Positions 42,999-52,495 of a DNA stretch of 64,000 nucleotides are shown here, one piece after another (the stretch's first letter is position 1; each line of letters begins with the position of its first letter). The stretch is taken from positions 138,739 through 202,738 of the forward strand of contig JBCCEJ010000001.1 of the NCBI GenBank assembly GCA_039030335.1, read 5' to 3'. This stretch comes from JBCCEJ01 sp039030335 (GTDB lineage Bacteria > Pseudomonadota > Gammaproteobacteria > HK1). Both the position numbers and the translations under genes were made by a program. The notes under the pieces were generated by a model. It searched no databases. It had not been told where the DNA came from and worked only from the letters and a program-made list of their open reading frames with translations.

Positions 42999-45245
42999 TC
43001 ATCCGAGTTGCCCGATCTCGGCTTCGATACGGCGAATTTCAGCACTCGCCAGGGGCAGGAAAGCGGCCTCGCTGGCCAGGACCTGCTCGAACAAGGTGCG
43101 TTTTATCGTAATGGGATCGATGTCGGTCCCCGCTTCGGCGGCAGCGTCGAGAATGACGTCCACCAGCCGGTCGCAGGCTTGCAGGCGTCCCCACAGGTAG
43201 TCATTTTCGCGATACGCGCGACTGAAGAACCCGGCGAAGTTCCCGAACTGGATGCTCTTCAACGTCGTCTCCGCATCGCCCTTGCGGATCGCGTCGGCAT
43301 CTGCAGGGCTTACTCGCACGACTTTCACTTCGACCAGCTCACGGAATCCTGCCGCGCCCTGCTGCGACCACGTCAGCACGTCGAAGAACCCGAAGCCGAG
43401 GTAAGCCAGCAACAGATCCCACGCGAGGTCGAGGTGCAGGCCACTCGCTCCCAGCGCTGCGATTTGGGTGTCAAGGCGTTCGTCGATACCGCCTATCAGC
43501 CGGGCGGTTTCCTCGCACCACTGGCGGTCTCCAGGGTGTTTCGCAGCGGCGCTCGCGAGTGTTGGTAAGGTCGATTGGGCGAACTCGCGCTCCCGGTGCA
43601 GCGCGGCCTTGAGTCTGCCGAGCGCCGTGTTACTGGACCGGTGCCCGGAACCGTGACGGTACAGCTCGTTCAGCCGGCGCAGGACAAAGCCGAGACGGCG
43701 CATACGGAATGCATCATCGAACGTGCTCAAACGCCACTGGAGCCGCTCTGCGTCAGCCTGTGTGGACAACCAGTCCTGAACACGACTACTGAACCAGGAG
43801 TCTTCATCCCGAACGGTTTGCTGCCAGCTCTGCAGCCAGTTTGTCCAACGTGAATCGAGGTAGGCACTGCTGACGTAGCCGCTGTCGTCCACCGCATGCC
43901 GGTCCGCCGTCACCCGGAACGCGGCAACGGTCTCGGGCTCTGGCCAGCTGCTTTGCGCGAGGCCGAGTTTGTCCTCTACCAGCGCGTTGACGCGCGGCCG
44001 CGCGCCCGCCACCAGACGCGCTATGCGGCGGACCCGTGAGTTAGCTTCTGACAGGCGCGTGACATCCGCACCAATTGGCTCAGCCTGCGGCAGGTCGACC
44101 ATCGTGCGCTTGATGAGGCCGAAGTAGCTGAGAGTTGGCGCGACCTCAGGGGTTGCAAGCTCGGGATTGGGTTCGACGTAGAGCAGCCGCCGTACAACTT
44201 CGCGGTCGGCGTGCCGCGACCGAATTGCATCGATGGCCGTTTCGAAGGGCTTGTTGTTGAGCACGCCGCCATCGACGTAGGGCCAGTGCATGCTGTCGTG
44301 CGCGTCGCGTTCCAACTGGGCCCGGCTGAATTCTTCGAGATGCGGCCATGGCGCGCCGCGGTTAGAAGTGACGTCCATCGCTTCGCGAAGCGTCATCGGC
44401 GCGAACAGGCCTGCGTACGAGGACGTTGCGCGGGCTGCGAAGGCGAGCCCGGGGATAGCGGCGTCGTCGAAGTCCGAGCGCGCGCCGCCCGGGCGCTCCA
44501 GGTACTCGAATACGGCGCACATCTGATGCGTGCGTTCGAGGATCTCGCGAGGGCTGTGTAGCTTCAGCGTATGCGGGCGGCCGTGTAACTCGGTCAGCGT
44601 GACGTACAGCGACAGCGGATGCCCGAACGGTAACAAGGAATGTTCGTGTCCGGCCGGCCCCATGGCGTACATCGCATCGAGCAGCTTGTCGTAGAACGCC
44701 GGCCCACTGAACGGCGGGTTCCACCAACGCGACCGGATCAGCAGGCCGAGCTTGTCGAGCATATCGTCAGGGAGATGACCCGCGGCTCGCCTGAGACCCC
44801 ACAGGAACGGTCGGACATAGGCTTTGGACCAGCGCGTTGGCAACGCGTCCCGATCCATTAACGCGGTGACGTCGGCACCATCGAGCCACATGCCGCGATG
44901 GTTGTCGAGCGGCAGGTCGTGGGCTAGCGCGCGGCCGAGCATGATGCCGTTGATACCGCCGGCCGAGGTACCCGAGATGACATCCACTACAACCCGTAGA
45001 TTGACGCCTTTGCCGAGTGTTTCCAGCAGTTTGAACCAGCCGCGCTCGGTATCGGTTTCGCGCTCGGATTCGTCATTGAAGGCGTCGTATCCGGTGGTGG
45101 TATCCGAGCCTGCGCGGCGCGCCCGTTGCAGCACCTTCGAGGCACGCACGAGCTTCTGGATCTCCTTCGTCACGCCGTGCATGTACACAGCGAGAGACAG
45201 ACCCCCGTAGAGCACCAGCGCGATGCGCAGTTCCCGGTCGTTCAT
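42999..45245 (-). CDS. Patatin-like phospholipase, large (DUF3376) type
   Basis: A 748-residue protein with an N-terminal patatin domain: LVLYGGLSLAVYMHGV near residues 11-25 is the oxyanion glycine strand, SGTSAGG holds the nucleophile S94, and YVDGGVLNNKP near residue 330 gives the catalytic Asp. The C-terminal half (about 400-748) matches the helical DUF3376 region of long bacterial patatins. There is no signal peptide. It would hydrolyse phospholipid or acylglycerol esters at the membrane. No adjacent cyclase or nucleotidyltransferase gene suggests an anti-phage operon. Confidence 0.88.
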   Translation of the reverse strand: MNDRELRIALVLYGGLSLAVYMHGVTKEIQKLVRASKVLQRARRAGSDTTTGYDAFNDESERETDTERGWFKLLETLGKGVNLRVVVDVISGTSAGGINGIMLGRALAHDLPLDNHRGMWLDGADVTALMDRDALPTRWSKAYVRPFLWGLRRAAGHLPDDMLDKLGLLIRSRWWNPPFSGPAFYDKLLDAMYAMGPAGHEHSLLPFGHPLSLYVTLTELHGRPHTLKLHSPREILERTHQMCAVFEYLERPGGARSDFDDAAIPGLAFAARATSSYAGLFAPMTLREAMDVTSNRGAPWPHLEEFSRAQLERDAHDSMHWPYVDGGVLNNKPFETAIDAIRSRHADREVVRRLLYVEPNPELATPEVAPTLSYFGLIKRTMVDLPQAEPIGADVTRLSEANSRVRRIARLVAGARPRVNALVEDKLGLAQSSWPEPETVAAFRVTADRHAVDDSGYVSSAYLDSRWTNWLQSWQQTVRDEDSWFSSRVQDWLSTQADAERLQWRLSTFDDAFRMRRLGFVLRRLNELYRHGSGHRSSNTALGRLKAALHREREFAQSTLPTLASAAAKHPGDRQWCEETARLIGGIDERLDTQIAALGASGLHLDLAWDLLLAYLGFGFFDVLTWSQQGAAGFRELVEVKVVRVSPADADAIRKGDAETTLKSIQFGNFAGFFSRAYRENDYLWGRLQACDRLVDVILDAAAEAGTDIDPITIKRTLFEQVLASEAAFLPLASAEIRRIEAEIGQLG

Positions 45246-45403
45246 TCGATTCCAAACTCTGCCCGGACTATCGGGTGAATGTTTCGTAGCCGCGGGCGGA
45301 GGCGACCTTTACAGCCGTGCCGGCACCGGCGGATCCGACCGGAGCGCAATTGATGTCGTCCGCCGCGATCGGCGGGTTACGGCACGGCGGACCTGGCCTC
45401 GTG

Positions 45404-46195
45404 TCACTCGACCTGGCGCGGACCAAACTGCGGTGGGCGCCGTTCCTGAAACGCGCTCAACCCCTCACTCGAGTCGGCCGAACGCAAGCCTTCGGCCGCC
45501 AGTTGGATCTCTAGTGCGAGACCGTCCGGCAGCGACATGTCGAGCCCCTGATCGGTCATCTGCTTCATCATTGCGAGACCCATCGAACTCTGACTGGCCA
45601 GTTTATTGGCGTAGGCCTTCGCATCGTCCAACAGGCTGCCATCGTCGGAGACGTAGTTTACGAGCCCCCAATCACGCGCTTCTTCGGCTTCCAGCCAACG
45701 CGCCGTGAACATCAAGTCGAGCGCCCGCCGCCGACCCAGCACCCGGGTCAGCCGTTGCGAGTTACCGCCACCTGGCACCAGGCCGTACTGTGCGTGCTGA
45801 TCACCCAGTTTGGCTGAGCGGGCCGCGAATACGATGTCGCAGGACATGACGATTTCCAGTCCGCCCGCCAGGGCGAGTCCATGTACGGCTGCGATCACGG
45901 GCAGGGGGCTGGTTTCAAATCGCCGCAGACCCTTGAGCAGATCGTCCAGCAACTCATGCAGAGCTTCGCCGTCCTGCCGCGTCTCCAGAATCTCCTTCAA
46001 GTCCGCGCCCGTACAAAACACTTTCCCTGCGCCGTGCAGTACCACCGCCCGCACGTCCGGGTTGCGCTCCAACTCGTCCATGCGCTGGTTGAGGCTCTTG
46101 ACCAGCGCGCGGGAGATACAGTTGAACTTGTCAGGCCGGTTGAGCTCCAGAATGCCGATATTGCCTTCGACGTGAGCCAGCACTTCGTCTGCCAT
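45404..46195 (-). CDS. Enoyl-CoA hydratase/isomerase family protein (one catalytic Glu altered)
   Basis: A 263-residue crotonase. VFCTGADLKEI and VHGLALAGGLEIVMSCDIVFA carry the oxyanion pocket and first Glu. The second Glu segment (PExxLGxxPG in hydratases) reads GDQHAQYGLVPGGG, so the second acid appears replaced, as in isomerases or hydrolases of this fold. GAGGAAG supports the ATG at 46195; the longer frame runs into the VWA gene. It lies 46 bp after the VWA gene, in the MoxR cluster. Confidence 0.83.
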   Translation of the reverse strand: MADEVLAHVEGNIGILELNRPDKFNCISRALVKSLNQRMDELERNPDVRAVVLHGAGKVFCTGADLKEILETRQDGEALHELLDDLLKGLRRFETSPLPVIAAVHGLALAGGLEIVMSCDIVFAARSAKLGDQHAQYGLVPGGGNSQRLTRVLGRRRALDLMFTARWLEAEEARDWGLVNYVSDDGSLLDDAKAYANKLASQSSMGLAMMKQMTDQGLDMSLPDGLALEIQLAAEGLRSADSSEGLSAFQERRPPQFGPRQVE

Positions 46196-46241
46196 GATGT
46201 CTTCCTCGTGAATGTGCCGCTGAACCCGCCCGAGCGGGCGT

Positions 46242-47630
46242 TCAGCGCATCGCCGTTGCGAGCAGCGCCGTCGCCGCACGCTCGAGATCGCGCACCGAAC
46301 TGGTCGGGCGCGCAAAGTGTACGTACGGCAGGTAACGGTACATCTCTGAGTCGCCCGTGCCCCAGAACGTGCGTGGTTCCGGGTTCAGCCACATCACGAA
46401 CTTGGCGCGATCGTGGATTTTCTGCATCAGGTCGATACGCGGGTTCGTATCGTTGCTGCGCGCATCGCCCAATATGATCACGCTGGTTCGTCTGGAGATG
46501 TCGCTTACGGCGATACTGTCAAAGTCATCGAGCGCCTGACCGTAGTCGGTGGAACCCAGCATGACGCGTTTGAGCGCTGCTTCGATCGCCTCGTCGAGCC
46601 CGAGCGAGTCGAACAGGTCGGTACTTTCGACCAGATCCGAGCACAGCATGAACGAGCGCAGTTTCGGGATGATCTCGTTCAAGCTGTAAACGAAATACAA
46701 AAGGAATCGCGACAGGGCGGCTACCGAGCGGCTGACGTCGCAAATGATCATGACGTCCGGTTCTTTGACGCGCTTGCGCCGCCAGTGCAGTTCGAACAGG
46801 TGTCCGTCGTTCGGGTAGTTGCGTCGCAGGGTCTTGCGCACGTCGAGCACGCCACGCATCGGTTGTGAGCGCTTTCGCGAATAGAGCGCGATGAGCCTCT
46901 TGGCGATCCGTCTGAGGATGCGCCTCACGCGTTCCTGATCACGACTGTCGATCGACTGAAGACGAATGTCGCGGAGCCGCTCCTCACGGAGCTTCTCGGC
47001 GTTGTCCGACGCGAACAGGTCGAATTCGCGCTCCACATACTCGCGTGTCATCTCAAACGCGCGGGCCCTGGCGGCTGCCAGCCGCGCCAGGTCGTCGCCG
47101 GCGCCGTCGTCGCCGTCCGCGGCGGCGTCATCGAGAGCTCGCATGCGTCGCTCCATCGCGGCGAGGCCCATCTCGTCGAGTATGCGGCGCGTGAAGAGAT
47201 TCTTTTGTGTGAAGAGCCACATCCGATCCAGCCCGACCTCCCGGGCAGCCTGACTCATCGCCGCCAGCAGGTTCAGCTCCTGCCCTGTCTCCGCAAACTC
47301 TTCGAGCGCCGAGCCGCCTGCTGGATTACCTTCGCCGGGTTCGCCGCCGTTCTCCGGCGCGTCGTCTCCGGCACCGTCTGATGAGTCCTGGTCCGCCAGC
47401 GACGGAAGATCCACATCGATGTGCGCAAAGAACTTTTCGAATGCTTCGTCGAAGCGCTCCTGTTCATCCGCCGACTTGGCAACGCTGAGCGCCAGCGCGT
47501 CCTTGAGCAGTTGTCTGCTGCTGATGCCGACAGCGTCGACCGTGCGGTAAGCGTCCAGCAGCTCGGCGGTCGAGATGCGCAGGTCGGCGTGCCGCAGCGC
47601 TTCCAGAAAACGGCTGAGGGTTTCGTTCAC
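46242..47630 (-). CDS. VWA domain (CoxE-like) protein
   Basis: A 462-residue protein with an acidic low-complexity linker (about 76-108, rich in Asp, Gly and Glu) and a C-terminal von Willebrand A domain whose MIDAS is DVSRSV with a later GSTDYG and GDAR. It matches the CoxE-like partners of MoxR ATPases, which act together as chaperones in metal insertion or complex assembly. Translation starts at a GTG that overlaps the MoxR gene's stop, so the two are coupled. Confidence 0.87.
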   Translation of the reverse strand: MNETLSRFLEALRHADLRISTAELLDAYRTVDAVGISSRQLLKDALALSVAKSADEQERFDEAFEKFFAHIDVDLPSLADQDSSDGAGDDAPENGGEPGEGNPAGGSALEEFAETGQELNLLAAMSQAAREVGLDRMWLFTQKNLFTRRILDEMGLAAMERRMRALDDAAADGDDGAGDDLARLAAARARAFEMTREYVEREFDLFASDNAEKLREERLRDIRLQSIDSRDQERVRRILRRIAKRLIALYSRKRSQPMRGVLDVRKTLRRNYPNDGHLFELHWRRKRVKEPDVMIICDVSRSVAALSRFLLYFVYSLNEIIPKLRSFMLCSDLVESTDLFDSLGLDEAIEAALKRVMLGSTDYGQALDDFDSIAVSDISRRTSVIILGDARSNDTNPRIDLMQKIHDRAKFVMWLNPEPRTFWGTGDSEMYRYLPYVHFARPTSSVRDLERAATALLATAMR

Positions 47631-48607
47631 ACGTACCTCAAGACACTGCTCGGGTCACGCGCCGTACGAACCAGTTGAGCAACTTCCTTTTCCGCAACTT
47701 CGATGTCCTCCTCGAATTTGAGCAGTACGTTCAGCGTATTGCGCACGATATCCGGACCCAACTCGTCGGTGTGCATCAGCAGCAGCGTGCGGGCCCAATC
47801 GATGGTCTCCGCTACCGACGGCTGCTTGCGCAGATCGAGGCCCCGCAACCCCTGCACGAAATCCACCAGCTGCTGTCGGAGTCGCTCCGGCACCTCAGGA
47901 ACCCGCTCGGCCACGATCTCGGTTTCGAGCGTGCGATCCGGGAACGGGATGTGCAGGTGCAGGCAGCGCCGCTTCAGCGCGTCGCTCATTTCGCGCGTAT
48001 TGTTGCTGGTCAGGAACACGAGTGGTGACACCATCGCTTTGATGGTTCCCAGTTCCGGTACCGAGACCTGGTAGTCCGAGAGAATTTCGAGCAGGAACGC
48101 CTCGAATTCTTCGTCCGCTTTGTCGATCTCGTCGATCAGCAGTACACATCCGCGCGGCTCGCGCAGCGCCCCGAGTAGCGGACGCGGCTCCAGAAACTGC
48201 TCGGAAAAAAAGATGTCATCGAGGTCTTCGAGGCGCGCCAGGGCGTCGTTGAGGTTGGTTGCGCCGCCGGTCAGGGCGTGCAGGTGCTCTTTGAGAATCT
48301 GGGTATAGAGCAATTGCTTGGCGTACTTCCATTCGTAGAGCGCCTTACTCTCGTCCAGTCCCTCGTAACACTGCATGCGAATGAGCGGAAGACCGAGATA
48401 GGCCGCTGCCGTCTTCGCCAACTCGGTCTTGCCAACACCCGCCGGGCCTTCGACGAGAATCGGCTTTTCGAGCTGTTGCGCGAGGAACACCGCCGTTGAT
48501 ATACGCGGACTGGAGATGTAGCCAAAGCCGGCGAAGCCCCCGGTGATGCGTTCTACGTTCTCGAGTTTCTGAGCCCGGTCGGCGTAGTTTGCTGATGCGT
48601 CTCCCAT
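47627..48607 (-). CDS. MoxR-family AAA+ ATPase
   Basis: A 326-residue AAA+ ATPase. Walker A is EGPAGVGKTELAK, Walker B is VLLIDEIDKADEE, and the sensor-1 strand is FLTSNNTREMSDALKRRC. MoxR proteins remodel partner proteins together with VWA partners. The frame runs upstream to 48769, but the family starts near the ATG at 48607 (MGDASANYADRAQKLENV). It forms a unit with the VWA and crotonase genes. CoxD/CoxE of carbon monoxide dehydrogenase clusters are relatives, but no CO dehydrogenase gene is present. Confidence 0.88.
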   Translation of the reverse strand: MGDASANYADRAQKLENVERITGGFAGFGYISSPRISTAVFLAQQLEKPILVEGPAGVGKTELAKTAAAYLGLPLIRMQCYEGLDESKALYEWKYAKQLLYTQILKEHLHALTGGATNLNDALARLEDLDDIFFSEQFLEPRPLLGALREPRGCVLLIDEIDKADEEFEAFLLEILSDYQVSVPELGTIKAMVSPLVFLTSNNTREMSDALKRRCLHLHIPFPDRTLETEIVAERVPEVPERLRQQLVDFVQGLRGLDLRKQPSVAETIDWARTLLLMHTDELGPDIVRNTLNVLLKFEEDIEVAEKEVAQLVRTARDPSSVLRYV

Positions 48608-48707
48608 GTCGTTTGATTTCCAAAAATTAGCGAAGTAGTGAAAGTAAAAGCTGTCGTCGTCTGCCCGCACTCTGACCCGGTCCGGGTGCGCTCGCAGTGG
48701 AACGCTG

Positions 48708-49565
48708 TCAGGTCTTGAAGTGGTCCGGAATCCCGGCTGGCCACAGGTCGCCGTGGATATCGTGCCCACCCGCGACGATCAACGTCTGCCCGGTGATGTA
48801 GTTGCCGCTCGGCGCGCCGAGGTAGACGCACGCCTCCGCGATGTCCATGACATTGCCAGGGCGGCGCATCGGGCCGGCCGTGAAGAAATGGGCCAGATGG
48901 TCCTCCCGGTAGTTGTTGAAACCGGAACTCGCGACAACTCCCGGCGCGACGGTGTTGACCCGGATATTGTATGGCGCCCATTCGAGCGCCAGCGTTCGTG
49001 CCAGGTAGATGGCGCCGGCGCGTGAAGCGATCGTATGCGCCATCTGATTGATACCGCGCTCGATCAGCGCCGTGATCGTGATGATAGAGCCGCTGGCGCC
49101 GCTGTCGATCCAGCGCCTGGCGGCAGCCTGCGTCATGTACCACGTACCGTTCAGATTCGTGTCCACCACGGCCTGCCAGCCTTTTGTGGAGATGTCCACG
49201 GCATTGGCGGCGAACTGGCCGCCAGCGTTGTTGATCAGGTGATCGAGACGGCCAAACTCGTCGAACGTGCGCGCTATCAGCGTCTCGACGGACTCGGGCT
49301 CGCGAATATTCGCGGGTTGCGCGACGACACGGGTACCGAACTGCGACAGAAATCCCGCCGCTTCAACCAGGCGCTCGGCATTACGACCGCAGATCATCAC
49401 GTCTGCGCCGAGGCGCGCGAACAGAGTGGCGATACCACGACCGATCCCTGTAGCGGCGCCGGATACCAGCGCCACCTCACCTTTGAGGAGATCGGGCCGG
49501 TAGACCGTTTCGTAGCTCGCGAGCTGTTCGTCGGACAACCCGTACTGTCTGGTGTACTCGACCAT
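48708..49565 (-). CDS. SDR family oxidoreductase, 2,4-dienoyl-CoA reductase-like
   Basis: A 285-residue short-chain dehydrogenase with SGAATGIGRGIATLFARLG for NADPH binding and NNAGG. The usual YxxxK catalytic pair is absent: the aligned segment reads HTIASRAGAIYLARTLALEW, with Arg where Lys is expected. That helix and the following APYNIRVNTVAPG resemble peroxisomal or mitochondrial 2,4-dienoyl-CoA reductases, which also depart from the classical Tyr pattern. It would help to degrade unsaturated acyl-CoAs. The TTG at 49595 is an alternative start; I prefer the ATG at 49565. Confidence 0.83.
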   Translation of the reverse strand: MVEYTRQYGLSDEQLASYETVYRPDLLKGEVALVSGAATGIGRGIATLFARLGADVMICGRNAERLVEAAGFLSQFGTRVVAQPANIREPESVETLIARTFDEFGRLDHLINNAGGQFAANAVDISTKGWQAVVDTNLNGTWYMTQAAARRWIDSGASGSIITITALIERGINQMAHTIASRAGAIYLARTLALEWAPYNIRVNTVAPGVVASSGFNNYREDHLAHFFTAGPMRRPGNVMDIAEACVYLGAPSGNYITGQTLIVAGGHDIHGDLWPAGIPDHFKT

Positions 49566-49679
49566 GGGGGAAGTGTGTTCGGCGCAGACCCGCAAGTTTA
49601 GCGGTTGCAGGGAATTCGCACCTCATCTGAACGCATCTGGGAGCCATTGGCCACGCGCCCGGAAATCACCTGCGGCCGG

Positions 49680-51557
49680 TCAACTCGCGAGGACCTCGAA
49701 GCGGGTATGCGGCCCCGTCACCCGGTAGACGATCACGCGCGCCTCCCGGCCTCGGACCGGCAGTTCACCGACTTGCGTGAATTCGAACCGGTGGCGTATC
49801 GCGGCCACCGTGGATTCGGCCACCAGAATTCTTGTGCCGAGCTCTTTGTTCATCTGTTCCAGACGCGCTGCCAGGTTTACCTCGTCGCCGTGGACCGTAA
49901 AGCCGAGGCGGCTGTCGGAGCCAACCGTGCCGCAAACGGCTTCGCCGGTGTTGATGCCGATGCGGGTACCGAGCTCGATCCCGCCCGCGAACCGCGTCTC
50001 GGCAACCAGCCGTTGGATATCCAGCGCCGCACGCAGCGCATGCTCCTGGTGTTCGGGAAGGTCTTTGGGTGAGTTGAACGTCGCCAGAATGGCATCACCC
50101 TGAAACTGGTGAATGACCCCGCCGAAGTTCTCGATCGGTGCGGCGACCACCGCGAAGTACTCGTTCAGCATCGCGATCAGCTCAGTCGGCGACATCCGCT
50201 CCGATACGGTCGAGAATCCCACGATATCGGTAAACAGGGTTGTCGTCTCGCGGCTTTGCGGGGCGAGAACGCCGCGGTCGCCAAGCAACTCGTCGACCAT
50301 CTGGTCTGGAACATATCGCCCGAAGGTCTCGCGAATCTGTTCCCGTTCGCGTAACCCCATGACCATCGTGTCGAAAGCCTGCGATGCGGTGTTGATCTCG
50401 AGGATGCGACTTCCCGGGAGCGGGGCGATCTCATGCGGGCCGTGCTGGCTCACTTCGACGGCGGCATCGGCCAGCGTCAGCACCGGGCGGCTCAGGCGCC
50501 GGCCGAGAAAGACCACACCCGCCATCGCGAGCAGCACGACCACGACAGCTGCAACGGCCGCTGTCGCCAGCCGTCTGAACTCGGCGAGTAGCGTATTTGC
50601 GCGGGTGTGCACGCCGACCAGCCACGGTTGTCCGCCATGGCCTTCGAAGTTGCCGTAGAAATAGAAGTAGCCCTGCCCGTCGACGTGGAGGCTGTGGGCG
50701 CTATAGCCGGGAAACTTAAATGAGCGCAACCGTCGGCGATCGGCTCGCCAGATGCTGGCCAGCACTTTGTCCGGTATGTCGCGAAGGACCGGCAGAGGAT
50801 TGCGCTCGTTCGACAACGGCGGCCACTTGCTATAGCGCGTGTGTGCAAGGACGCGTGAATTCTCGACCAGAATGAAGGCGGTGAGATTCTGATCGCCGAC
50901 CAGCGTGCGGAGGAATTCGGAGAGCTGCGACGTTGTGACGACCGTGACCACGGCGCCGATCAGCTCGCCACCGATGCGCACTGGTTCGCGGTAATTCAAC
51001 GCCGTCTGATCGTTGTCGACGTTGTATACGAACTGCCCCCAAAAACCTTCCGGCCGCCGGTTCAGCTCTGCCATTGCGCGCTGCGGTAAAGGGTCGGCTG
51101 ACCAGTCCACGACTTCCGAGCGGAGCTGGTCGCCGCGCCGATTCACTTCGACCACGTTCTTGAGATCGCGCGGTACGTAATACGTCGACGCGAGTTGGGG
51201 TGCGGCGGCGAGGGACAGCTTCATTGCGTCGGACAGCCGCAACGGGTCGTCCAGCGGTACCGCGCCGCTCTCGAGCTGGCGGGCCACGGTCTTGGCCTGA
51301 TCGGCGGCCGGCGCGAGGTGCCGGCGCGTACTGATGTCAACCGAAGACAGCAGCAGCGTAGCGCGTTCGCCAACCAGATTCGTCGTCGTCGAGAGACCGC
51401 CCGACAGGCTGAATGCCAGAACGACCAGGACCGCCGTTACCAGCAGAACGCCGAAGCCGACGACGAGTGCGCGTGTCAGGGTCCAGCTGCTGCCGGCCGG
51501 CCGCGAAGGACGGGCGACGGCCAGTTCGCGGGCGACATCGCGTGTCGTCAGACTCAC
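49680..51557 (-). CDS. Class III adenylate/guanylate cyclase with Cache and HAMP domains
   Basis: A 625-residue membrane receptor cyclase. Membrane helices at about 28-52 and 333-353 flank a periplasmic Cache-like sensor (ISTRRHLAPAADQAKTVAR through YFYFYGNFEGHGGQPW). HAMP follows (RRLSRPVLTLADAAVEV). The cyclase domain (about 430-610) has TTLFTDIVGFSTVSE with a metal Asp, FQGDAILATF with the second Asp, and LGFTVHGDEVNLAARLE near the substrate-specifying and transition-state residues. A periplasmic ligand would tune cAMP or cGMP synthesis. Translation starts at a GTG. Confidence 0.9.
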   Translation of the reverse strand: MSLTTRDVARELAVARPSRPAGSSWTLTRALVVGFGVLLVTAVLVVLAFSLSGGLSTTTNLVGERATLLLSSVDISTRRHLAPAADQAKTVARQLESGAVPLDDPLRLSDAMKLSLAAAPQLASTYYVPRDLKNVVEVNRRGDQLRSEVVDWSADPLPQRAMAELNRRPEGFWGQFVYNVDNDQTALNYREPVRIGGELIGAVVTVVTTSQLSEFLRTLVGDQNLTAFILVENSRVLAHTRYSKWPPLSNERNPLPVLRDIPDKVLASIWRADRRRLRSFKFPGYSAHSLHVDGQGYFYFYGNFEGHGGQPWLVGVHTRANTLLAEFRRLATAAVAAVVVVLLAMAGVVFLGRRLSRPVLTLADAAVEVSQHGPHEIAPLPGSRILEINTASQAFDTMVMGLREREQIRETFGRYVPDQMVDELLGDRGVLAPQSRETTTLFTDIVGFSTVSERMSPTELIAMLNEYFAVVAAPIENFGGVIHQFQGDAILATFNSPKDLPEHQEHALRAALDIQRLVAETRFAGGIELGTRIGINTGEAVCGTVGSDSRLGFTVHGDEVNLAARLEQMNKELGTRILVAESTVAAIRHRFEFTQVGELPVRGREARVIVYRVTGPHTRFEVLAS

Positions 51558-51654
51558 GCTGGCGCTACCGGTGTGGCTGGCATGCGGTCCGGCCCGGCCA
51601 GCCGTATACCGGCTGTTCGTCCACGCCGGACCGCCCGTGCCATACGATGAGCGG

Positions 51655-52386
51655 CTATTCCGGTTCCGCGACGCTCAGCCGGCCTTCGACGCCATGTTCG
51701 GCGATCCAGCCGGCGACCAGTCCCGAGCTCTTGGCCGCCTCGACCGTCTGGCGCAAGAATGCCAGCGCTGCCGGGTCACGGCTCTTCGGCGTGCCCACGG
51801 CTTGCTGAACAGCCGAGAATTTGCCCTCCAGAATTCGCGCGCCGTCGAGCTTTTGCACATCATCGACCAGGCGTGGGCGCAAACCCGCCAGGGCGTCGAG
51901 ACCTTCGTTTACGAACAGATCGAATGACGCGTCCAGACCTGATACGCGAATCAGTTCGGCGTGCTTGATATTGCGTTCCAGCCAGAGGTCGTAGGCGCTG
52001 CGCGCCGACACGGCGATGCGCTTGCCGGGCTGATCGACTTCCGCGATGCTCTGGATCGGTGAACCCGGCGGCACTACGTACGTGCACTCGATCTCGACGT
52101 ACGCAGCCGTGAAGTTGATGGTCTCCGCGCGAGCTGGCTCGGCCCCGATGTTGCCGATATCCCAGGCATCTTTGACCGAGTCGTCGGCCAGGACCCCCGG
52201 CGATTCATAGGGCACATACGTAACCGGGACGTCCAGCAGCGATGCGATGTGGGCAGCCAGACTCGGAGATACGCCGCGCGGCTGATGGATGTCGGTCTTG
52301 TCAGTGACCAGAAGAAAGTTGCCCAGGTTGATTCCTGCTCTGAGCGTACCAGTGGGTGCCAGAGCGGCGCGTGCTTCGGAGGTCAT
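51655..52386 (-). CDS. Orphan solute-binding-protein-like (SBP_bac_3) protein
   Basis: A 243-residue protein with the amino-acid-type periplasmic-binding fold: GTLRAGINLGNFLLV at the start, SPSLAAHIASLLDVPVTYVPYE, DIGNIGAEPARAETINFTAAYVEIECTY and the second-lobe GKRIAVSARSAYDLWLERN. No signal peptide or lipobox precedes it, and no ABC permease or ATPase gene is adjacent. It may be a cytoplasmic ligand-binding or enzyme-like relative, or be exported by an unrecognised route. The start at 52386 has AGGA upstream; the frame extends to 52458. Confidence 0.8.
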   Translation of the reverse strand: MTSEARAALAPTGTLRAGINLGNFLLVTDKTDIHQPRGVSPSLAAHIASLLDVPVTYVPYESPGVLADDSVKDAWDIGNIGAEPARAETINFTAAYVEIECTYVVPPGSPIQSIAEVDQPGKRIAVSARSAYDLWLERNIKHAELIRVSGLDASFDLFVNEGLDALAGLRPRLVDDVQKLDGARILEGKFSAVQQAVGTPKSRDPAALAFLRQTVEAAKSSGLVAGWIAEHGVEGRLSVAEPE

Positions 52387-52495
52387 GACGATGGTGAATC
52401 CTGCAAGTTCTTGGTTACCTGAGCGCGGCATTCTATGCGATGGCGTGACGAACACCACGTTTTGGCAACCGCCGAGGCTGCCTCAGGGGCGGAAA

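Noticed and set aside
42999..45245. Patatin phospholipase as a CBASS or other anti-phage effector
   Set aside because: No CD-NTase or other sensor gene is adjacent, and the long DUF3376 form is typical of ordinary lipid metabolism proteins.
46195..48607. MoxR and CoxE-like genes as part of a CO dehydrogenase cluster
   Set aside because: No coxL, coxM, coxS or other CO dehydrogenase genes are present; the neighbours are a crotonase and an SDR.
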